NCBI GenBank assembly: GCA_027451825.1
Contig: DAIDHZ010000005.1
Span: 31,143 to 95,142, forward strand
Direction: 5' to 3'
Source of the DNA: Chlamydiota bacterium
Lineage (GTDB): Bacteria; Chlamydiota; Chlamydiia; Chlamydiales; SM23-39
Length of the DNA stretch: 64,000 nucleotides
The stretch's first letter is position 1, and the number at the start of each line of letters is the position of its first letter. This document shows positions 52,775 to 62,620 of the stretch, piece after piece. The position numbers and the translations under genes are program-made. The notes below the pieces were generated by a model, which saw nothing but the letters and a program-made list of their open reading frames with translations, was not told the DNA's origin and made no database searches.

Positions 52775-53938
52775 TTAGTAATAAATTGAAAAAATCAAAA
52801 ACCATATTTGCATCTGTTCTAAACAACTCTTCAAATCGAAGCATGCAAAGAACATCCATGAAAAATGAAGATTCTTTATCTTCTTATAGCTTTGATTTTG
52901 AATGAAATATGGCTCAAAGCGAAGTAAAGCTGTACGCAAAGTGCTTTTTTCAACATCTGTCATATCCAAAGTTCTTTGATACAGAAAGGGATACATTTCC
53001 ACATCAATCCCTACATTCTTCAAATAGACAAGAGTTTTAATCAAACACTGATCGACAAGATACCGATCCAAAGATCGATCTGAAGACGCATGAACAGACA
53101 GGTATTCATTTAAAAGAAAGGCTCTAGCATGAGCGGAAAGCACCTTCTTTACATTTTTAGCCTTTTGAACGACCTCCATTAGGTTTGAATCCCCAAGTTC
53201 TAACATGGCATATGCCGCCATAAGTCCCTCTTTAGCAGAGGCCAAAGAACAATTATCCACTTTTTGAAAATCACTCGATAAAGTCTTGAGATACCGACAA
53301 GTTTCATCGCCTACAGCTGTCAATTCTTGAAGAAAATTGCGATAAATATAATCCATGGACTCTTGATCTTCTCCTGAAACACTCAAAGACATCAAACGAT
53401 CTAACTGATTTTTAGTCACATTAAGAAGATTGATTTTATAAGAAGAAACCGAAGATCCTGAAAGGTTAGGCGCTCGATTGCATAATGATAAGTATCCTCG
53501 ATAAAACACTGCATAAACGCAATGCTCTTTAGATCCAATCGGCAAAAGGACCAAATTTCCTTTTCGAATATCTGCCGCGAGATCTTCTCCTATGGGAAAA
53601 TCTTGAACCCTATGAAAGGCATCGACTAAAATTTTTACTCTTTGATGGCTTAAGATTTTTTTTAAATCTTCAGGTAAAGTTTTTAAAATACGTTCCCATT
53701 GGCTCGCCATTTCACGAGGAGAGCCTCTTTCATATCCTGATTGTGGCGTCAAATTCGCAATATGATGGAAATGGGCAAGAACATTGCGATTTTTCATCTC
53801 CTGAGGGTTTATATCCTTAGGAAACAACCAATCAATGGTCTGCCAAAATAAAGATGCAATTCGCGAAAAAACAGAGCTTACCCAAGATTCTTGCCGAACC
53901 AAACAAGATGCAACAAAAATATTCCTAACAAAATTCAT
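52775..53938 (-). CDS. Hypothetical protein, 387 aa
   Basis: No family recognised. It has no signal peptide but contains a moderately hydrophobic N-terminal part (FVRNIFVASCLVRQESWVSS) and a short C-terminal hydrophobic tail (FLIFSIYY). The body has QWERILKTLPEDLKKILSHQ, LADIRKGNLVLLPIGSKEHC, VYAVFYRGYLSLCNRAPNLS, KNVKKVLSAHARAFLLNEYL. The G-S-K-E-H-C-V-Y-A-V segment, with Cys and His in a strand, is reminiscent of a papain-like or ubiquitin-protease-like core but I do not see the full active site. Same strand as the preceding coiled-coil gene, separated by 143 bp of A/T-rich sequence. Confidence 0.7.
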   Translation of the reverse strand: MNFVRNIFVASCLVRQESWVSSVFSRIASLFWQTIDWLFPKDINPQEMKNRNVLAHFHHIANLTPQSGYERGSPREMASQWERILKTLPEDLKKILSHQRVKILVDAFHRVQDFPIGEDLAADIRKGNLVLLPIGSKEHCVYAVFYRGYLSLCNRAPNLSGSSVSSYKINLLNVTKNQLDRLMSLSVSGEDQESMDYIYRNFLQELTAVGDETCRYLKTLSSDFQKVDNCSLASAKEGLMAAYAMLELGDSNLMEVVQKAKNVKKVLSAHARAFLLNEYLSVHASSDRSLDRYLVDQCLIKTLVYLKNVGIDVEMYPFLYQRTLDMTDVEKSTLRTALLRFEPYFIQNQSYKKIKNLHFSWMFFACFDLKSCLEQMQIWFLIFSIYY

Positions 53939-54544
53939 ATATATTTAAAGATAATTAAACGTAATTATACATTAAATATAAACTCAATATCCACTAATTC
54001 TTCATAAATATCTAGGTCCGAAGGACCGAGCTTTGACAATTGCCACTTTACCCATACTGAGCCAACTGAATCAGCTATACCACGCGCGGTTAGGGTTGAA
54101 GATGTGGACCGGCTGAGACTCAATCCATCTTTCTCGCTCTTCAATTTGGAATGGTGCTCCTGTTTCAAACCATAAGCCACGCTCACTTGAAGAACCCCTT
54201 CTTGAAAAAGGAGGGGATTCTCCTTCGCTCAAGGAAGGCGCTCTACGGCACCCAATTATAGATAGCTCAGCCATCCCTGAGGGGATGGGATTGCGTCCGA
54301 GCAGACGTTCAATTTGGCTTTATCTCTGAGTCCAAATATAACTGCGCGCGATTACAGTATGAGCTATTCCAGTGTGAATTCTTCGAGGAGATTTGGGATA
54401 TTTTCGAACGGGTTTGCCCATTTTCGAAAAAGCTAATATCTCGTGAGTGATATGACTTTCTCGAAAATGGAGGTAAAATCATCGAAAAGACACACCGAGA
54501 ATCGCTCAGTATGTATATACTTTGTCAAAACAACTCTCTGACAT
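53939..54544. other. 606-bp gene-free stretch upstream of the 387-aa gene
   Basis: I found no supported gene. Two overlapping minus-strand reading frames (53965-54186 and 54071-54274) have no family features. Hairpins are visible: CCATCCCTGAGGGGATGG at about 54272-54289, and CCCCTTCTTGAAAAAGGAGG then GG near 54196-54217. It could hold an old repeat or a decayed gene. It separates the two orphan genes from the V-ATPase operon. Confidence 0.5.
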
Positions 54545-54970
54545 TTAAGCAAGTAAAAGCAATGCAGCAACAAATGCAAAAAGAGCAAATGTCTCAATGA
54601 TTGCAATGGCTGCAAATGCTTTACCAAATACAGCCGGCTGCTTCGCTGCTGCTTGAATCGCAGTTGCCGCACATCGTCCTTGAAAAATCGCAGAAATCAT
54701 TAAAGCAATTCCAACAGATAGACCAATCCCAAGACCATCAAGTCCTGTTAAAGTTCCCGAACGAACAGCATTTTTCATGAGAACCATTAACACAAACGAT
54801 AAAATCGCCTGTGTAGAGGCTGCCGCGGAAAGTCCTATAATTTTACCCACTCCCTCTTCAACTCGAGTGAGCGCGCCATGAGACGCCATCCCTGCAATAC
54901 CACAGCCAATCGCGCTACCCACACAACCACAACCTGCAACAATCGCAGGACCAATCATACCAATATCCAT
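54545..54970 (-). CDS. atpK: V-type ATP synthase proteolipid subunit K
   Basis: Rotor-ring proteolipid, 141 residues, four helices in two homologous hairpins. The second hairpin carries the ion-binding Glu126 (AIAIIETFALFAF); at the equivalent place in the first hairpin there is Gln54 (SAAASTQAILSF), the usual loss of one site in duplicated V-type K subunits. Gly-rich first helix (GPAIVAGCGCVGSAIGCGIA). Last gene of the operon, 9 bp after atpI. Sequence alone does not decide between H+ and Na+ coupling. Chlamydial V-ATPases are thought to energise the inner membrane. Confidence 0.95.
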   Translation of the reverse strand: MDIGMIGPAIVAGCGCVGSAIGCGIAGMASHGALTRVEEGVGKIIGLSAAASTQAILSFVLMVLMKNAVRSGTLTGLDGLGIGLSVGIALMISAIFQGRCAATAIQAAAKQPAVFGKAFAAIAIIETFALFAFVAALLLLA

Positions 54971-54979
54971 ACAAATCCC

Positions 54980-56905
54980 TTATTTTTCCAATTTCTTCAA
55001 TGCAAGAGGATTGAACAAACGTCCCCCACCTTCAAAACTATAATGAAACCACTCTAAAAAATTAAGACGAAGTCCATGAACAACCGCTCCAATCAAACTC
55101 ATATTAATATTCAAAGCATGTCCAATAAAAATCACAATGATGGTTCCAATCACACCCATTTCCATTCCTAAAGTGTCATTAAACGTACGAGCCATGACCA
55201 TTCCACCCAATGCAAGAGCATAAAGACGCAAATATGACAAAACGTCTGCAAACACTTGAGTCACATGAAAGATCTCGCTAAAGGCTCCCCATTTACGCTG
55301 CCAAAAAGCGGCTAAAAATGCAAAACTAAGCCCACCTAAAACCATATAAAAACCAATCGAATAAGCAACAGGCTTTGAAAGCCATCCCATAAAATTAACA
55401 AGCACTGTCGCATGTACAATAGACGGGAAATACAAATAGCCACCCACAATAAAAACCACCCATCCCAATCCTGCAAAATTTCTTCGCAAATAACGAAAAA
55501 ACGAAAGCGCAATATGAATGATCCCCATTAAAAACGAAAACTCCATCAAGATGTTGTTGAAAAATTCTTCAAAAACAGGATAAGTGACACGATTTTCTGC
55601 ACCTTTTTTGGATTGCATCAAAAAGGTTTCAGGATTGTCTTGAGACGCCAATACAGGATATTTTTGAACATATCCTTGATAGACCTCATCTTTCAAAGAA
55701 AGATGATAGGCTGCCTTTTTCTTAGCAAGATATGCGATGATGGAAGGCTTTTGCAAAGGATTATTCGGAGCAAAATCCATCCCAAAATAGGATGCCGTGA
55801 AAAATCCCCAAGCAATGGTGGAAATGGACAAAATCATTCCCAATTTTAAAAATCTCTTTTTTACGCCTCGTAGATGAGGGAATTTCCATTTCAAAAAAAG
55901 CATGATGGAAAGGAAAATAGCTCCATAACCGGCATCTCCGATGATCATCGCGAAAAAGAGAGCAAAAAAGACTAACACCCAAGTCGAAGGATCTTTGTCT
56001 TTATGAGAAGGAACGTCAAAAATATGCAAAACATCTTCGCCGACTTTTGAAATCCCCACGTTCTCCATGTACGTTGGAATCTCATCTTTTTTCTCGATGG
56101 CTACCCGAATGGCATCGACATTAAGCCCGCTTAAGAGCCCAAAAAGAGACTCAATGTGATTGGAAGGCACCCAAGCTTCAATAAAAAAAAGAGAGTCTCC
56201 TAAAGCTGATTCCGTGCTTTGTTTTGCTAAATTTAATGAATATGCATTCAAATGCTTTAAAAACCCTTCCTGCAAATGATGGAACGCATTCGAAAACATC
56301 CTTAAGTCAGCTTCCAATTTTGCAATTTCTTCTCGAACCTTTTGCAATTTTTCTCGAAGCTCTCCCAAAGGATGTTCAATCTGCATTTCAATCATCTTTG
56401 GGTATTGCATCTTTTCTTTATTCACAGCGACGAAATAATCTAAATCGTAATCCGTCCCAATATAAATCAGCTCTTCGGGAAGCGGCATTTGAGAAGACAA
56501 ATAACTCTTTCTACAGAAAAACTGAAACACTCGTTTGGCTTCCATTTCAAATGCATTCAGCTGAAGCTTAGAAAAATCACCAAAAACAGAGACTCTCGCA
56601 ATTTCTGCCGTCAGCAATCTTTCAGACTCCAAAAGAGCTTCTTGCTCCGACTTCATAGCAACCATTTTATGTGCCAGCTCCTCGACACTCTCAATATGAG
56701 CAGGAAGCTCGCTCGGATGAACGGGATAATGCTTTGCAATTTTAATGGCACTTATAAATGTTTTTGCAACTTGTGAAAGCTCGAGTGCTTTTTTACGCGA
56801 AGGACCAATAAATTCTAAAAAGCCGGCCCTTTGAGCCAATGTAAAAAAGAGATCCAAATCTGTTTTAGCACCAAAAATCAAAACTTTGTGTAGTTCAACA
56901 ATCAT
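54980..56905 (-). CDS. atpI: V-type ATP synthase subunit I
   Basis: Stator membrane subunit (a-type), 641 residues. N-terminal soluble arm of about 320 residues with coiled coils (EHPLGELREKLQKVREEIAK), then about seven membrane helices: WVLVFFALFFAMIIGDAGYG (the first conserved helix with GDAGYG), LKLGMILSISTIAWGFFTAS, FGMDFAPNN, LGWVVFIVGGYLYF, and the essential Arg region LRLYALALGGMVMARTFND (the arginine contacts the K-ring Glu), ending LIGAVVHGLRLNFLEWFHYS. Translationally coupled to atpD (4-bp overlap, 56902-56905) and to atpK. The chlamydial order is I then K. Confidence 0.95.
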   Translation of the reverse strand: MIVELHKVLIFGAKTDLDLFFTLAQRAGFLEFIGPSRKKALELSQVAKTFISAIKIAKHYPVHPSELPAHIESVEELAHKMVAMKSEQEALLESERLLTAEIARVSVFGDFSKLQLNAFEMEAKRVFQFFCRKSYLSSQMPLPEELIYIGTDYDLDYFVAVNKEKMQYPKMIEMQIEHPLGELREKLQKVREEIAKLEADLRMFSNAFHHLQEGFLKHLNAYSLNLAKQSTESALGDSLFFIEAWVPSNHIESLFGLLSGLNVDAIRVAIEKKDEIPTYMENVGISKVGEDVLHIFDVPSHKDKDPSTWVLVFFALFFAMIIGDAGYGAIFLSIMLFLKWKFPHLRGVKKRFLKLGMILSISTIAWGFFTASYFGMDFAPNNPLQKPSIIAYLAKKKAAYHLSLKDEVYQGYVQKYPVLASQDNPETFLMQSKKGAENRVTYPVFEEFFNNILMEFSFLMGIIHIALSFFRYLRRNFAGLGWVVFIVGGYLYFPSIVHATVLVNFMGWLSKPVAYSIGFYMVLGGLSFAFLAAFWQRKWGAFSEIFHVTQVFADVLSYLRLYALALGGMVMARTFNDTLGMEMGVIGTIIVIFIGHALNINMSLIGAVVHGLRLNFLEWFHYSFEGGGRLFNPLALKKLEK

Positions 56906-57534
56906 GATGCACTCTTTTTTAAAGCAATTTTTTTCTTCGCCACCTTCGCTTGAGCGACCGCTGCTAATTGCTGATCACTCAAAAAAATACGAATTCGCTT
57001 AATATTTTCTTGCGATCGAGGAATCAAAATTTTCTCAAAAAGATTCACGCGAATGGAAACAGCACGAAGCTCTTTTTCTAAAGCTCTTTTCTTTTCCTCT
57101 GCAATGCTTACCTTTTCGCGAGAAATCACAAAGTCACGCACAACCTCAATGGCTCGATCTGTCCAAATCGGAGTATCAAATAAAGAATAATCCAAATCAG
57201 AAAAAATAATACTCTCAAAAATCGGGATCTCGACGCCGGCCACATTTTCATAACGCTTTTTCACGTGAAGTACATCTGCATAATGCAAAACATCCACCGG
57301 CACAGGATCCAATAAAAAAGAAGCAAACCCTTCCACCTGATGACGCAAAAGCTGCATCTCCCCGTGAAGACGAGTCACTTCCATCTGACAAAGAGCCACT
57401 TCGAATTGCAACATCGCCTTCTTTAATTGCAAAGTCGGCAAATATTTTTGAAATTGAGAAAGACGAATCTGTTGATTACGCAGTTCATTTTTCGTAAGCT
57501 TCAACATATTTATTGCACTGTGTTTTGCGGCCAA
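56902..57534 (-). CDS. atpD: V-type ATP synthase subunit D
   Basis: Central stalk subunit, 210 residues, analogous to F-type gamma. Largely a long antiparallel coiled coil: N-terminal [39 protein letters not shown], and C-terminal [40 protein letters not shown], with [17 protein letters not shown] heptads. The C-terminal motif NLFEKILIP is characteristic of V-type D subunits. Start ATG at 57534 overlaps the end of atpB by 25 bp, so translational coupling is likely. Confidence 0.95.
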   Translation of the reverse strand: MAAKHSAINMLKLTKNELRNQQIRLSQFQKYLPTLQLKKAMLQFEVALCQMEVTRLHGEMQLLRHQVEGFASFLLDPVPVDVLHYADVLHVKKRYENVAGVEIPIFESIIFSDLDYSLFDTPIWTDRAIEVVRDFVISREKVSIAEEKKRALEKELRAVSIRVNLFEKILIPRSQENIKRIRIFLSDQQLAAVAQAKVAKKKIALKKSAS

Positions 57535-58820
57535 TATTTATCAGCAATCTGTTTTTTCAATCCTACTTCTTCAAGATCAAAGCACTCAGCCAAAGTTTCC
57601 CAACCTAAATCAAGCGCTTTCTCAAGCGGTAAATTCACTTCCAAATTCATCATTCTTTCTTCAAAAAGAAAAGAATAACGAAGAAGCTTTTCATCCCATC
57701 GAGACAATCTAAATCCCATGGCTTGTCTTTCTCTTGCTTTTTTCGAATCTGCATAAAGACGGATCATCGCATTCGCAAGATCTCCATGATCTTCTCTCGT
57801 GACTTTACCGATCACCTGCTGCTTCAATCGAGATAAAGATCCAAAAGGATCAATACAGCCTCCATGCAAATAAAACTGTCCTTCCGTGATATATCCGGTA
57901 TTATCCGGGATCGGATGGGTGACATCTCCTCCGGGCATGGTCGTCACAGATAAAATCGTAATCGAGCCTTTCCCTTGAATATCCACTGCCTTTTCATAAC
58001 GGGCTGCCAAATCAGAATAGAGAGATCCAGGATATCCGCGATTGGAAGGAATCTGATCCATCGTGATCGAAATTTCTTTAATCGCATCTGCAAAGGCTGT
58101 CATATCTGTCATAAGAACAAGAACATCTCGACCTTCCATTGCAAATTTTTCAGCAACGGATAAAGCCATATCAGGAACCAGCAAACACTCTACGGCAGGA
58201 TCTGTGGCTCGATGAATAAACATCACTGTTTTCTCAATGGATCCGGCTTTCTCTGCATTCTCAATAAATGCAGAATAATCATCAAAACGAAGCCCCATCC
58301 CGGCCAAAACAACAACATCTGCATCTGTTTGGTTGGCAATTCGCATCATGAGCGCATTGTAAGGCTCTCCGGCAACCGAAAAAATCGGAATTTTCTGTGA
58401 TTTAACAAGGCAATTAAACACATCAATCATCGGGATATTTGTTCGAACCTGTTCACAAGGAACAATCCTTTGAGTTGGATTGAATGAAGGCTGGCCAATA
58501 TCCACCTGATCGCCGACAATCTGAGGCCCATCATCAATCGGATCACCGGCCCCATCAAAACGACGCCCCAATAAAGAAGAAGAAAAGACGGCTTGAATCT
58601 GACGATTCAAAAAAATCACACGATCGCCGGTCGAAATTCCTCTTGTATTTTCAAAAACTTGACAAGTGACTAAATCTTCTTCGATGCGAAGAACGGATGC
58701 AAAAGTAGAAGTTCCATTCGCTTTTTGAATCCGCGCAACTTCTCCTAAATAAACACCCTCAGCTGCCACTGTGATTAAATTGCCTCGGATATCCAAAATT
58801 CGATCGTAAACTTTTCTCAT
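57510..58820 (-). CDS. atpB: V-type ATP synthase subunit B
   Basis: Non-catalytic nucleotide-binding subunit, 436 residues. N-terminal barrel ([20 protein letters not shown]), a degenerate P-loop region ([20 protein letters not shown]), [12 protein letters not shown], the family word [20 protein letters not shown], and [21 protein letters not shown] then QFYLHGG. The lack of a canonical GxxxxGKT distinguishes it from subunit A. It is preceded by atpA with a 4-bp overlap. Length and order are those of chlamydial atpB. Confidence 0.96.
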   Translation of the reverse strand: MRKVYDRILDIRGNLITVAAEGVYLGEVARIQKANGTSTFASVLRIEEDLVTCQVFENTRGISTGDRVIFLNRQIQAVFSSSLLGRRFDGAGDPIDDGPQIVGDQVDIGQPSFNPTQRIVPCEQVRTNIPMIDVFNCLVKSQKIPIFSVAGEPYNALMMRIANQTDADVVVLAGMGLRFDDYSAFIENAEKAGSIEKTVMFIHRATDPAVECLLVPDMALSVAEKFAMEGRDVLVLMTDMTAFADAIKEISITMDQIPSNRGYPGSLYSDLAARYEKAVDIQGKGSITILSVTTMPGGDVTHPIPDNTGYITEGQFYLHGGCIDPFGSLSRLKQQVIGKVTREDHGDLANAMIRLYADSKKARERQAMGFRLSRWDEKLLRYSFLFEERMMNLEVNLPLEKALDLGWETLAECFDLEEVGLKKQIADKYWPQNTVQ

Positions 58821-60577
58821 AGGGACTTCTTCTTCATGTTAATTTTTTCAATCACATTTTTCATAGCACTTGTATATTTTTCGGACCTAAAGGGAAGAAA
58901 ATTGATGTTTTTAATCTCATTTTGAAGTCCCAAGAAAAAACTCCTTGCAACATCATGAGCATCAAAATCAAACTGCGCTTCGAAAATCGTTTGAATTAAA
59001 CGAAACATCTCCACCTGTCTTTCCAAAGGACAGTAGGCATCCTCTTTATCAAACGCATTTTGCTGTAAATAACAAAATTCGTAGAGCTCTGATTTTAAAT
59101 AAATAAGCATGTCTGCAAGAGCAATTCCCTCTTCTCCCACAACTTCCATTCTTTTACCAATTTCATCGCCTTTACGAAGAATCTGTAAAGAACGGACCAC
59201 TCTTGATTCCCAATGATCTAAATATTGATTTAAACTTTTACCTGTCTGACTTAAATATTTCGTCCAGGAAATCAAAGGATCAATTGCAGGATAACGTCTT
59301 GCATCGGAACGAGCTCTTGAAAGACCGTGGAAAGCTCCAACAATAGCAAGAGATGCTTGAGTCACGGGCTCTTCAAAGTTCCCTCCAGCAGGAGAGACGC
59401 TTCCCCCGATCGTTAAAGAACCGCTCTTTTCATTTTTCAGCTGAATCACACCTGCTCTTTCATAAAATGCAGAAATACGAGACGCCAAATAAGCAGGAAA
59501 TGCTTCTTCTCCCGGAATCTCTTCCAGACGTCCGGACATTTCTCGCATTGCCTGAGCCCATCTTGAAGTAGAATCTGCTAAAAGAAGAACATCCAATCCC
59601 ATTTGCCGATAATACTCAGCAATTGTCGCCCCCATATATACGGAAGCTTCTCGAGCCGCAACCGGCATGGAAGAGGTATTACAGATCATCACTGTGCGCT
59701 TCATTAAAGGCTCTTTCGTATGAGGATCGATCAACTCAGGAAATGTACGAAGAACTTCCACGACTTCACCGGCTCTCTCACCGCACGCCACAATGACCAC
59801 AAGATCCACATTTGAATATTTTGAAAGGTGATGCTGCATCACTGTTTTTCCGGCTCCAAAAGGACCCGGAGAACAAAACGTTCCGCCTTTAAGGACCGGA
59901 AACTGGGTGTCTAGAATACGAAGCCCCGTATCCATCATCCGAGTCGGCTGAATTTTTTTCCCTTCAATCAAAGGATTTTTGACCGGCCAGCGTTGCATCA
60001 TTTTGAAAGTCACCAAAGATCCATTTTCATCTTCCCCTTCTGCAATCACTTCTTCCACCGTATAACGGCCCGGCTTGACAACATGTGTCATCTTCACCTT
60101 TCCAAAAAAAGAAAAAGGAACCATGATCGAATGCGAAAATCTACCTTCCGGAACAGACCCTAAAAGATCTCCTCGTTTCAACACATCGCCTACCCGTGCA
60201 ATCGGAGTAAAATCCCAAGTTTTCTGACGATCCAAAGAAGGCAAATAAACCCCGCGAGTCAAATAGACTCCCGTCTCTGCAGCCACCTTTTCCAAAGGAT
60301 TTTGAAGACCATCAAAAATAGAACTTAAAAGCCCAGGGCCAAGCTCTGCCTCCAGGAGATTCCCTTGAAAATAAACAGGCGTATTCAATCGAACTCCCCG
60401 AGTATCTTCAAACACCTGCAGTTTCGCAACATTTCCTACAATTTCAATCACCTCTGCCAGAAGGGATTCTTTTCCTACTTGTACACGAGCAGTCTCTCCT
60501 TGACGTATAGAACCTTCAAACCTTACATGCAAAAGGTTCCCAAATCCTTGAACAACAAATCCGGTCGCATTACCCAT
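58817..60577 (-). CDS. atpA: V-type ATP synthase catalytic subunit A
   Basis: Catalytic subunit, 586 residues. Walker A is [17 protein letters not shown] near residues 236-252, followed by [20 protein letters not shown], the V-type non-homologous insertion before it (residues about 110-190, with [20 protein letters not shown]), the [20 protein letters not shown] segment, [20 protein letters not shown], and the Arg finger segment. The insertion and the order of subunits show it is V-type, not F-type. It overlaps subunit B by 4 bp and the CT309-like gene by 8 bp. It hydrolyses or makes ATP coupled to ion flow. Confidence 0.97.
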   Translation of the reverse strand: MGNATGFVVQGFGNLLHVRFEGSIRQGETARVQVGKESLLAEVIEIVGNVAKLQVFEDTRGVRLNTPVYFQGNLLEAELGPGLLSSIFDGLQNPLEKVAAETGVYLTRGVYLPSLDRQKTWDFTPIARVGDVLKRGDLLGSVPEGRFSHSIMVPFSFFGKVKMTHVVKPGRYTVEEVIAEGEDENGSLVTFKMMQRWPVKNPLIEGKKIQPTRMMDTGLRILDTQFPVLKGGTFCSPGPFGAGKTVMQHHLSKYSNVDLVVIVACGERAGEVVEVLRTFPELIDPHTKEPLMKRTVMICNTSSMPVAAREASVYMGATIAEYYRQMGLDVLLLADSTSRWAQAMREMSGRLEEIPGEEAFPAYLASRISAFYERAGVIQLKNEKSGSLTIGGSVSPAGGNFEEPVTQASLAIVGAFHGLSRARSDARRYPAIDPLISWTKYLSQTGKSLNQYLDHWESRVVRSLQILRKGDEIGKRMEVVGEEGIALADMLIYLKSELYEFCYLQQNAFDKEDAYCPLERQVEMFRLIQTIFEAQFDFDAHDVARSFFLGLQNEIKNINFLPFRSEKYTSAMKNVIEKINMKKKSL

Positions 60578-61337
60578 ATTTACTCAACTCTTCTACTATA
60601 GAATTCGCTTTTTCTTGATTCAGCGAATTCCAATTTTCCACCATTAAAAGCCTCGCCGCGTAAGAAAGTACCCAATCCACTGAAAAAAGCGAGCTTTCTT
60701 CAAATTCTTCAAATTTTTTAAATCGGTATTTCACGAGCGCGCGCATCAATTCTGTCGGATCAGAGACATTTTCTACAAAAAGAACTTTCAAATCTTCATA
60801 TTCTACAGGAGGAGTGTAGTCCGGCAAATCTTTTTGAGCCAAAATATCTGCAACCATTGGGTCAAAAGGATCTTCAAACTGAAGCTCTTTTAAAATATCC
60901 GCTTTCAGTCTTTTTGCTCTCAGAGCCGTAAGCACCAAACAAATCTCCCTTTCCAATCGAAAATAAAATCCCAAAAAACCCTTATATTTTTGGCGCACCA
61001 TGCTCGCATGTAAAAAAGAAAAAGCCTTCAATCTCTCGAAAGTAGATTCATACCTTTCCAAAAATTCAACCAAATAGGAAGGAATATTCTCTCGAATCAA
61101 AAGGGCTTCCTCAAGTTCCTTTCCTGATAGAGTGCCTCGATCATCGAACTTCAAGCCTTTCCAAAAAGCTTTTACATTATAAAGGTCAATCGGCTGTAAA
61201 AGACAAACAAATTTCTGTAAATCCTTCTTCGTAAAATTCATGTCAATCAAAGATCGAAATTCTTTAAATGAGACTTCAGGTAAAGAATCGACTTTCAAAG
61301 AAGGAAGCGATGTCGCAAGAAAATAATACCAAGTCAT
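60570..61337 (-). CDS. V-ATPase operon protein, DUF2764-like (subunit C-like)
   Basis: 255 residues, almost wholly helical, without signal or membrane segment: MTWYYFLATSLPSLKVDSLP, LIDMNFTKKDLQKFVCLLQP, LYNVKAFWKGLKFDDRGTLS, SYLVEFLERYESTFERLKAF, LFSVDWVLSYAARLLMVENWNSL. The position between atpE and atpA is that of the chlamydial DUF2764 protein (CT309 in Chlamydia trachomatis), which is thought to replace subunit C/d as the central-stalk to ring connector. Its 3' end overlaps atpA by 8 bp; the start is 8 bp after atpE. Confidence 0.85.
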   Translation of the reverse strand: MTWYYFLATSLPSLKVDSLPEVSFKEFRSLIDMNFTKKDLQKFVCLLQPIDLYNVKAFWKGLKFDDRGTLSGKELEEALLIRENIPSYLVEFLERYESTFERLKAFSFLHASMVRQKYKGFLGFYFRLEREICLVLTALRAKRLKADILKELQFEDPFDPMVADILAQKDLPDYTPPVEYEDLKVLFVENVSDPTELMRALVKYRFKKFEEFEESSLFSVDWVLSYAARLLMVENWNSLNQEKANSIVEELSKYG

Positions 61338-61344
61338 TGACCTC

Positions 61345-61971
61345 TCAAACGCTAAAAATCATCTCTCGGAAATCTCTTCGAATATATAAAGCAATCAATT
61401 CTCTGACCGCAGCATCGGAAATATCAATTGTGATTTTTCGATCCTTCAAACGAAGCTGAACACCTCCGTTAAAATCACCAATTTCTACCGCCTGATTTTT
61501 CAAACGTTCCAAATCTTTAGAGAGTAAAAGTGCATTAATCGATCTCGGAGAGATACTCTTCGGAATTAAAACGGCAAGCTCATCCTCAATTCCTTTTTCC
61601 GCAAAAGACGCAAGCAAAGAAGTGATGATTTTGACAATCAAATGAGGATCTTTCATCGTTTCAGCAACCACTTCAGAAAGCTGTCTATCAAACAACTCTT
61701 CTTCAATTTTTTGTTTTAAAAGCTCGATCCCCTGGCGACAAGATAACTGTAAAGAAGACTGAAACACTTTTTTCTTCTCTTCAATTTCTTTTTCCACCTC
61801 TAAAAGAAGTAGCTTTCCCTTAGATTCAGCCTCTTTTATAATCTCCGCTGCCTGCATATGAGCGTTTTCTACGACTTCTCTAGCCTCTTGTTTTGCAGGC
61901 TCCAAAGTCTCTTTTTTCAAGATATCGCAGATCTTTTGTATCTTATCTCTTCCTGTTTCCAATCCTTTCAT
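61345..61971 (-). CDS. atpE: V-type ATP synthase subunit E
   Basis: Peripheral stalk subunit, 208 residues. The N-terminal half is a long charged coiled coil with Ala and Glu (EVVENAHMQAAEIIKEAESK, EIEEKKKVFQSSLQLSCRQG); the C-terminal half is the globular V-type E fold (SLLASFAEKGIEDELAVLIP, VEIGDFNGGVQLRLKDRKIT, IDISDAAVRELIALYIRRDF). First gene of the seven-gene operon (E, DUF2764, A, B, D, I, K). The ATG at 61971 (MKGLETGRDKIQKICDILKK) is preceded by a 310-bp divergent spacer that must hold the operon promoter. Confidence 0.94.
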   Translation of the reverse strand: MKGLETGRDKIQKICDILKKETLEPAKQEAREVVENAHMQAAEIIKEAESKGKLLLLEVEKEIEEKKKVFQSSLQLSCRQGIELLKQKIEEELFDRQLSEVVAETMKDPHLIVKIITSLLASFAEKGIEDELAVLIPKSISPRSINALLLSKDLERLKNQAVEIGDFNGGVQLRLKDRKITIDISDAAVRELIALYIRRDFREMIFSV

Positions 61972-62145
61972 GCTATGTCCTCGTAAAGCTTCAAGTTACA
62001 ACGCTTCTCTTAACTATGGATCAAACCCATTTTCAGGCTTTTAGTGAATTTTACTGAAATCCAAACATTTTTGTCGCTAAAGCATTTCTGTGAACAAAAA
62101 CACTTCCTCGATGTGATGACAAAAAATCAAAAAAAGATATGATAG

Positions 62146-62268
62146 CCTTAAGCTTCTGTACCGGACAATTTTCTGGCTGTACGGGCAAGCGAAGCAAAGC
62201 CGGATCAATATGGCAAAGCTGCAGCCGGCCGTACAGTCAGAAAATTGTCCGGTGCAGAGGCCTTAAGC
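62146..62268. mobile_element. 107-bp palindromic insertion with 8-bp target duplication
   Basis: The direct repeat CCTTAAGC occurs at 62146-62153 and 62261-62268. Between them (62154-62260) is an inverted repeat: TTCTGTACCGGACAATTTTC then TGGCTGTACGG at the left, and its complement with a few mismatches at the right (CCGTACAGTCAGAAAATTGT then CCGGTGCAGAGG). There is a short central part AAAGCCGGATCAATATGGCA. No coding capacity; MITE-like. It ends 15 bp before the ATG of the next small gene. Confidence 0.85.
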
Positions 62269-62282
62269 AACAAAGGTCTAAC

Positions 62283-62531
62283 ATGAAACAAATATCTATT
62301 CTTCTTTTAGCTATAGTTCTTCTCTCAACGAACGCACTTCATGCACAAAGCTCAAGTATGGCTCCCATGAAAAAAACAACAGCAAGCAATCAGTCTGATG
62401 AGTTTGCTTGGGGAATATGTGTTGGAGCTTTGGCCGTTTTAGGAACCATCGTTGGGCTTACAGCCGCCAGCGCATCTGCGACTCCACCCACTTATTCAAA
62501 CCCACCGAAGCCCACACCGAGCATTCCTTAA
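62283..62531 (+). CDS. Small secreted or membrane protein, 82 aa
   Basis: N-terminal signal (MKQISILLLAIVLLSTNALH AQ), then a short hydrophilic part (SSSMAPMKKTTASNQSDEFA) and a membrane segment WGICVGALAVLGTIVGLTAA, ending in a Pro-rich tail (ATPPTYSNPPKPTPSIP). The frame continues upstream to 62139, but that part is the palindromic insertion; the ATG at 62283 is the sensible start. Function unknown. Its neighbour at 62621 has the same plan. Both lie between the V-ATPase operon and tal, a position that varies among relatives. Confidence 0.75.
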   Translation: MKQISILLLAIVLLSTNALHAQSSSMAPMKKTTASNQSDEFAWGICVGALAVLGTIVGLTAASASATPPTYSNPPKPTPSIP

Positions 62532-62620
62532 GAGCTATTCTCGTTGTGTCTTAAGACATTTGCATCTCAAATCTTCTTGCCGCTTGATTGAAATCGCTCT
62601 TCATGCGATAAGGCGGCTAT

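Noticed and set aside
53965..54274. Two minus-strand reading frames in the gene-free stretch
   Set aside because: They overlap in different frames, have low-complexity composition (SEGESPPFSRRG) and no visible homology; I treat them as non-coding or remnants.
62139..62282. N-terminal extension of the 82-residue secreted protein
   Set aside because: It is the frame across the 107-bp palindromic insertion; the signal peptide starts at the ATG at 62283.
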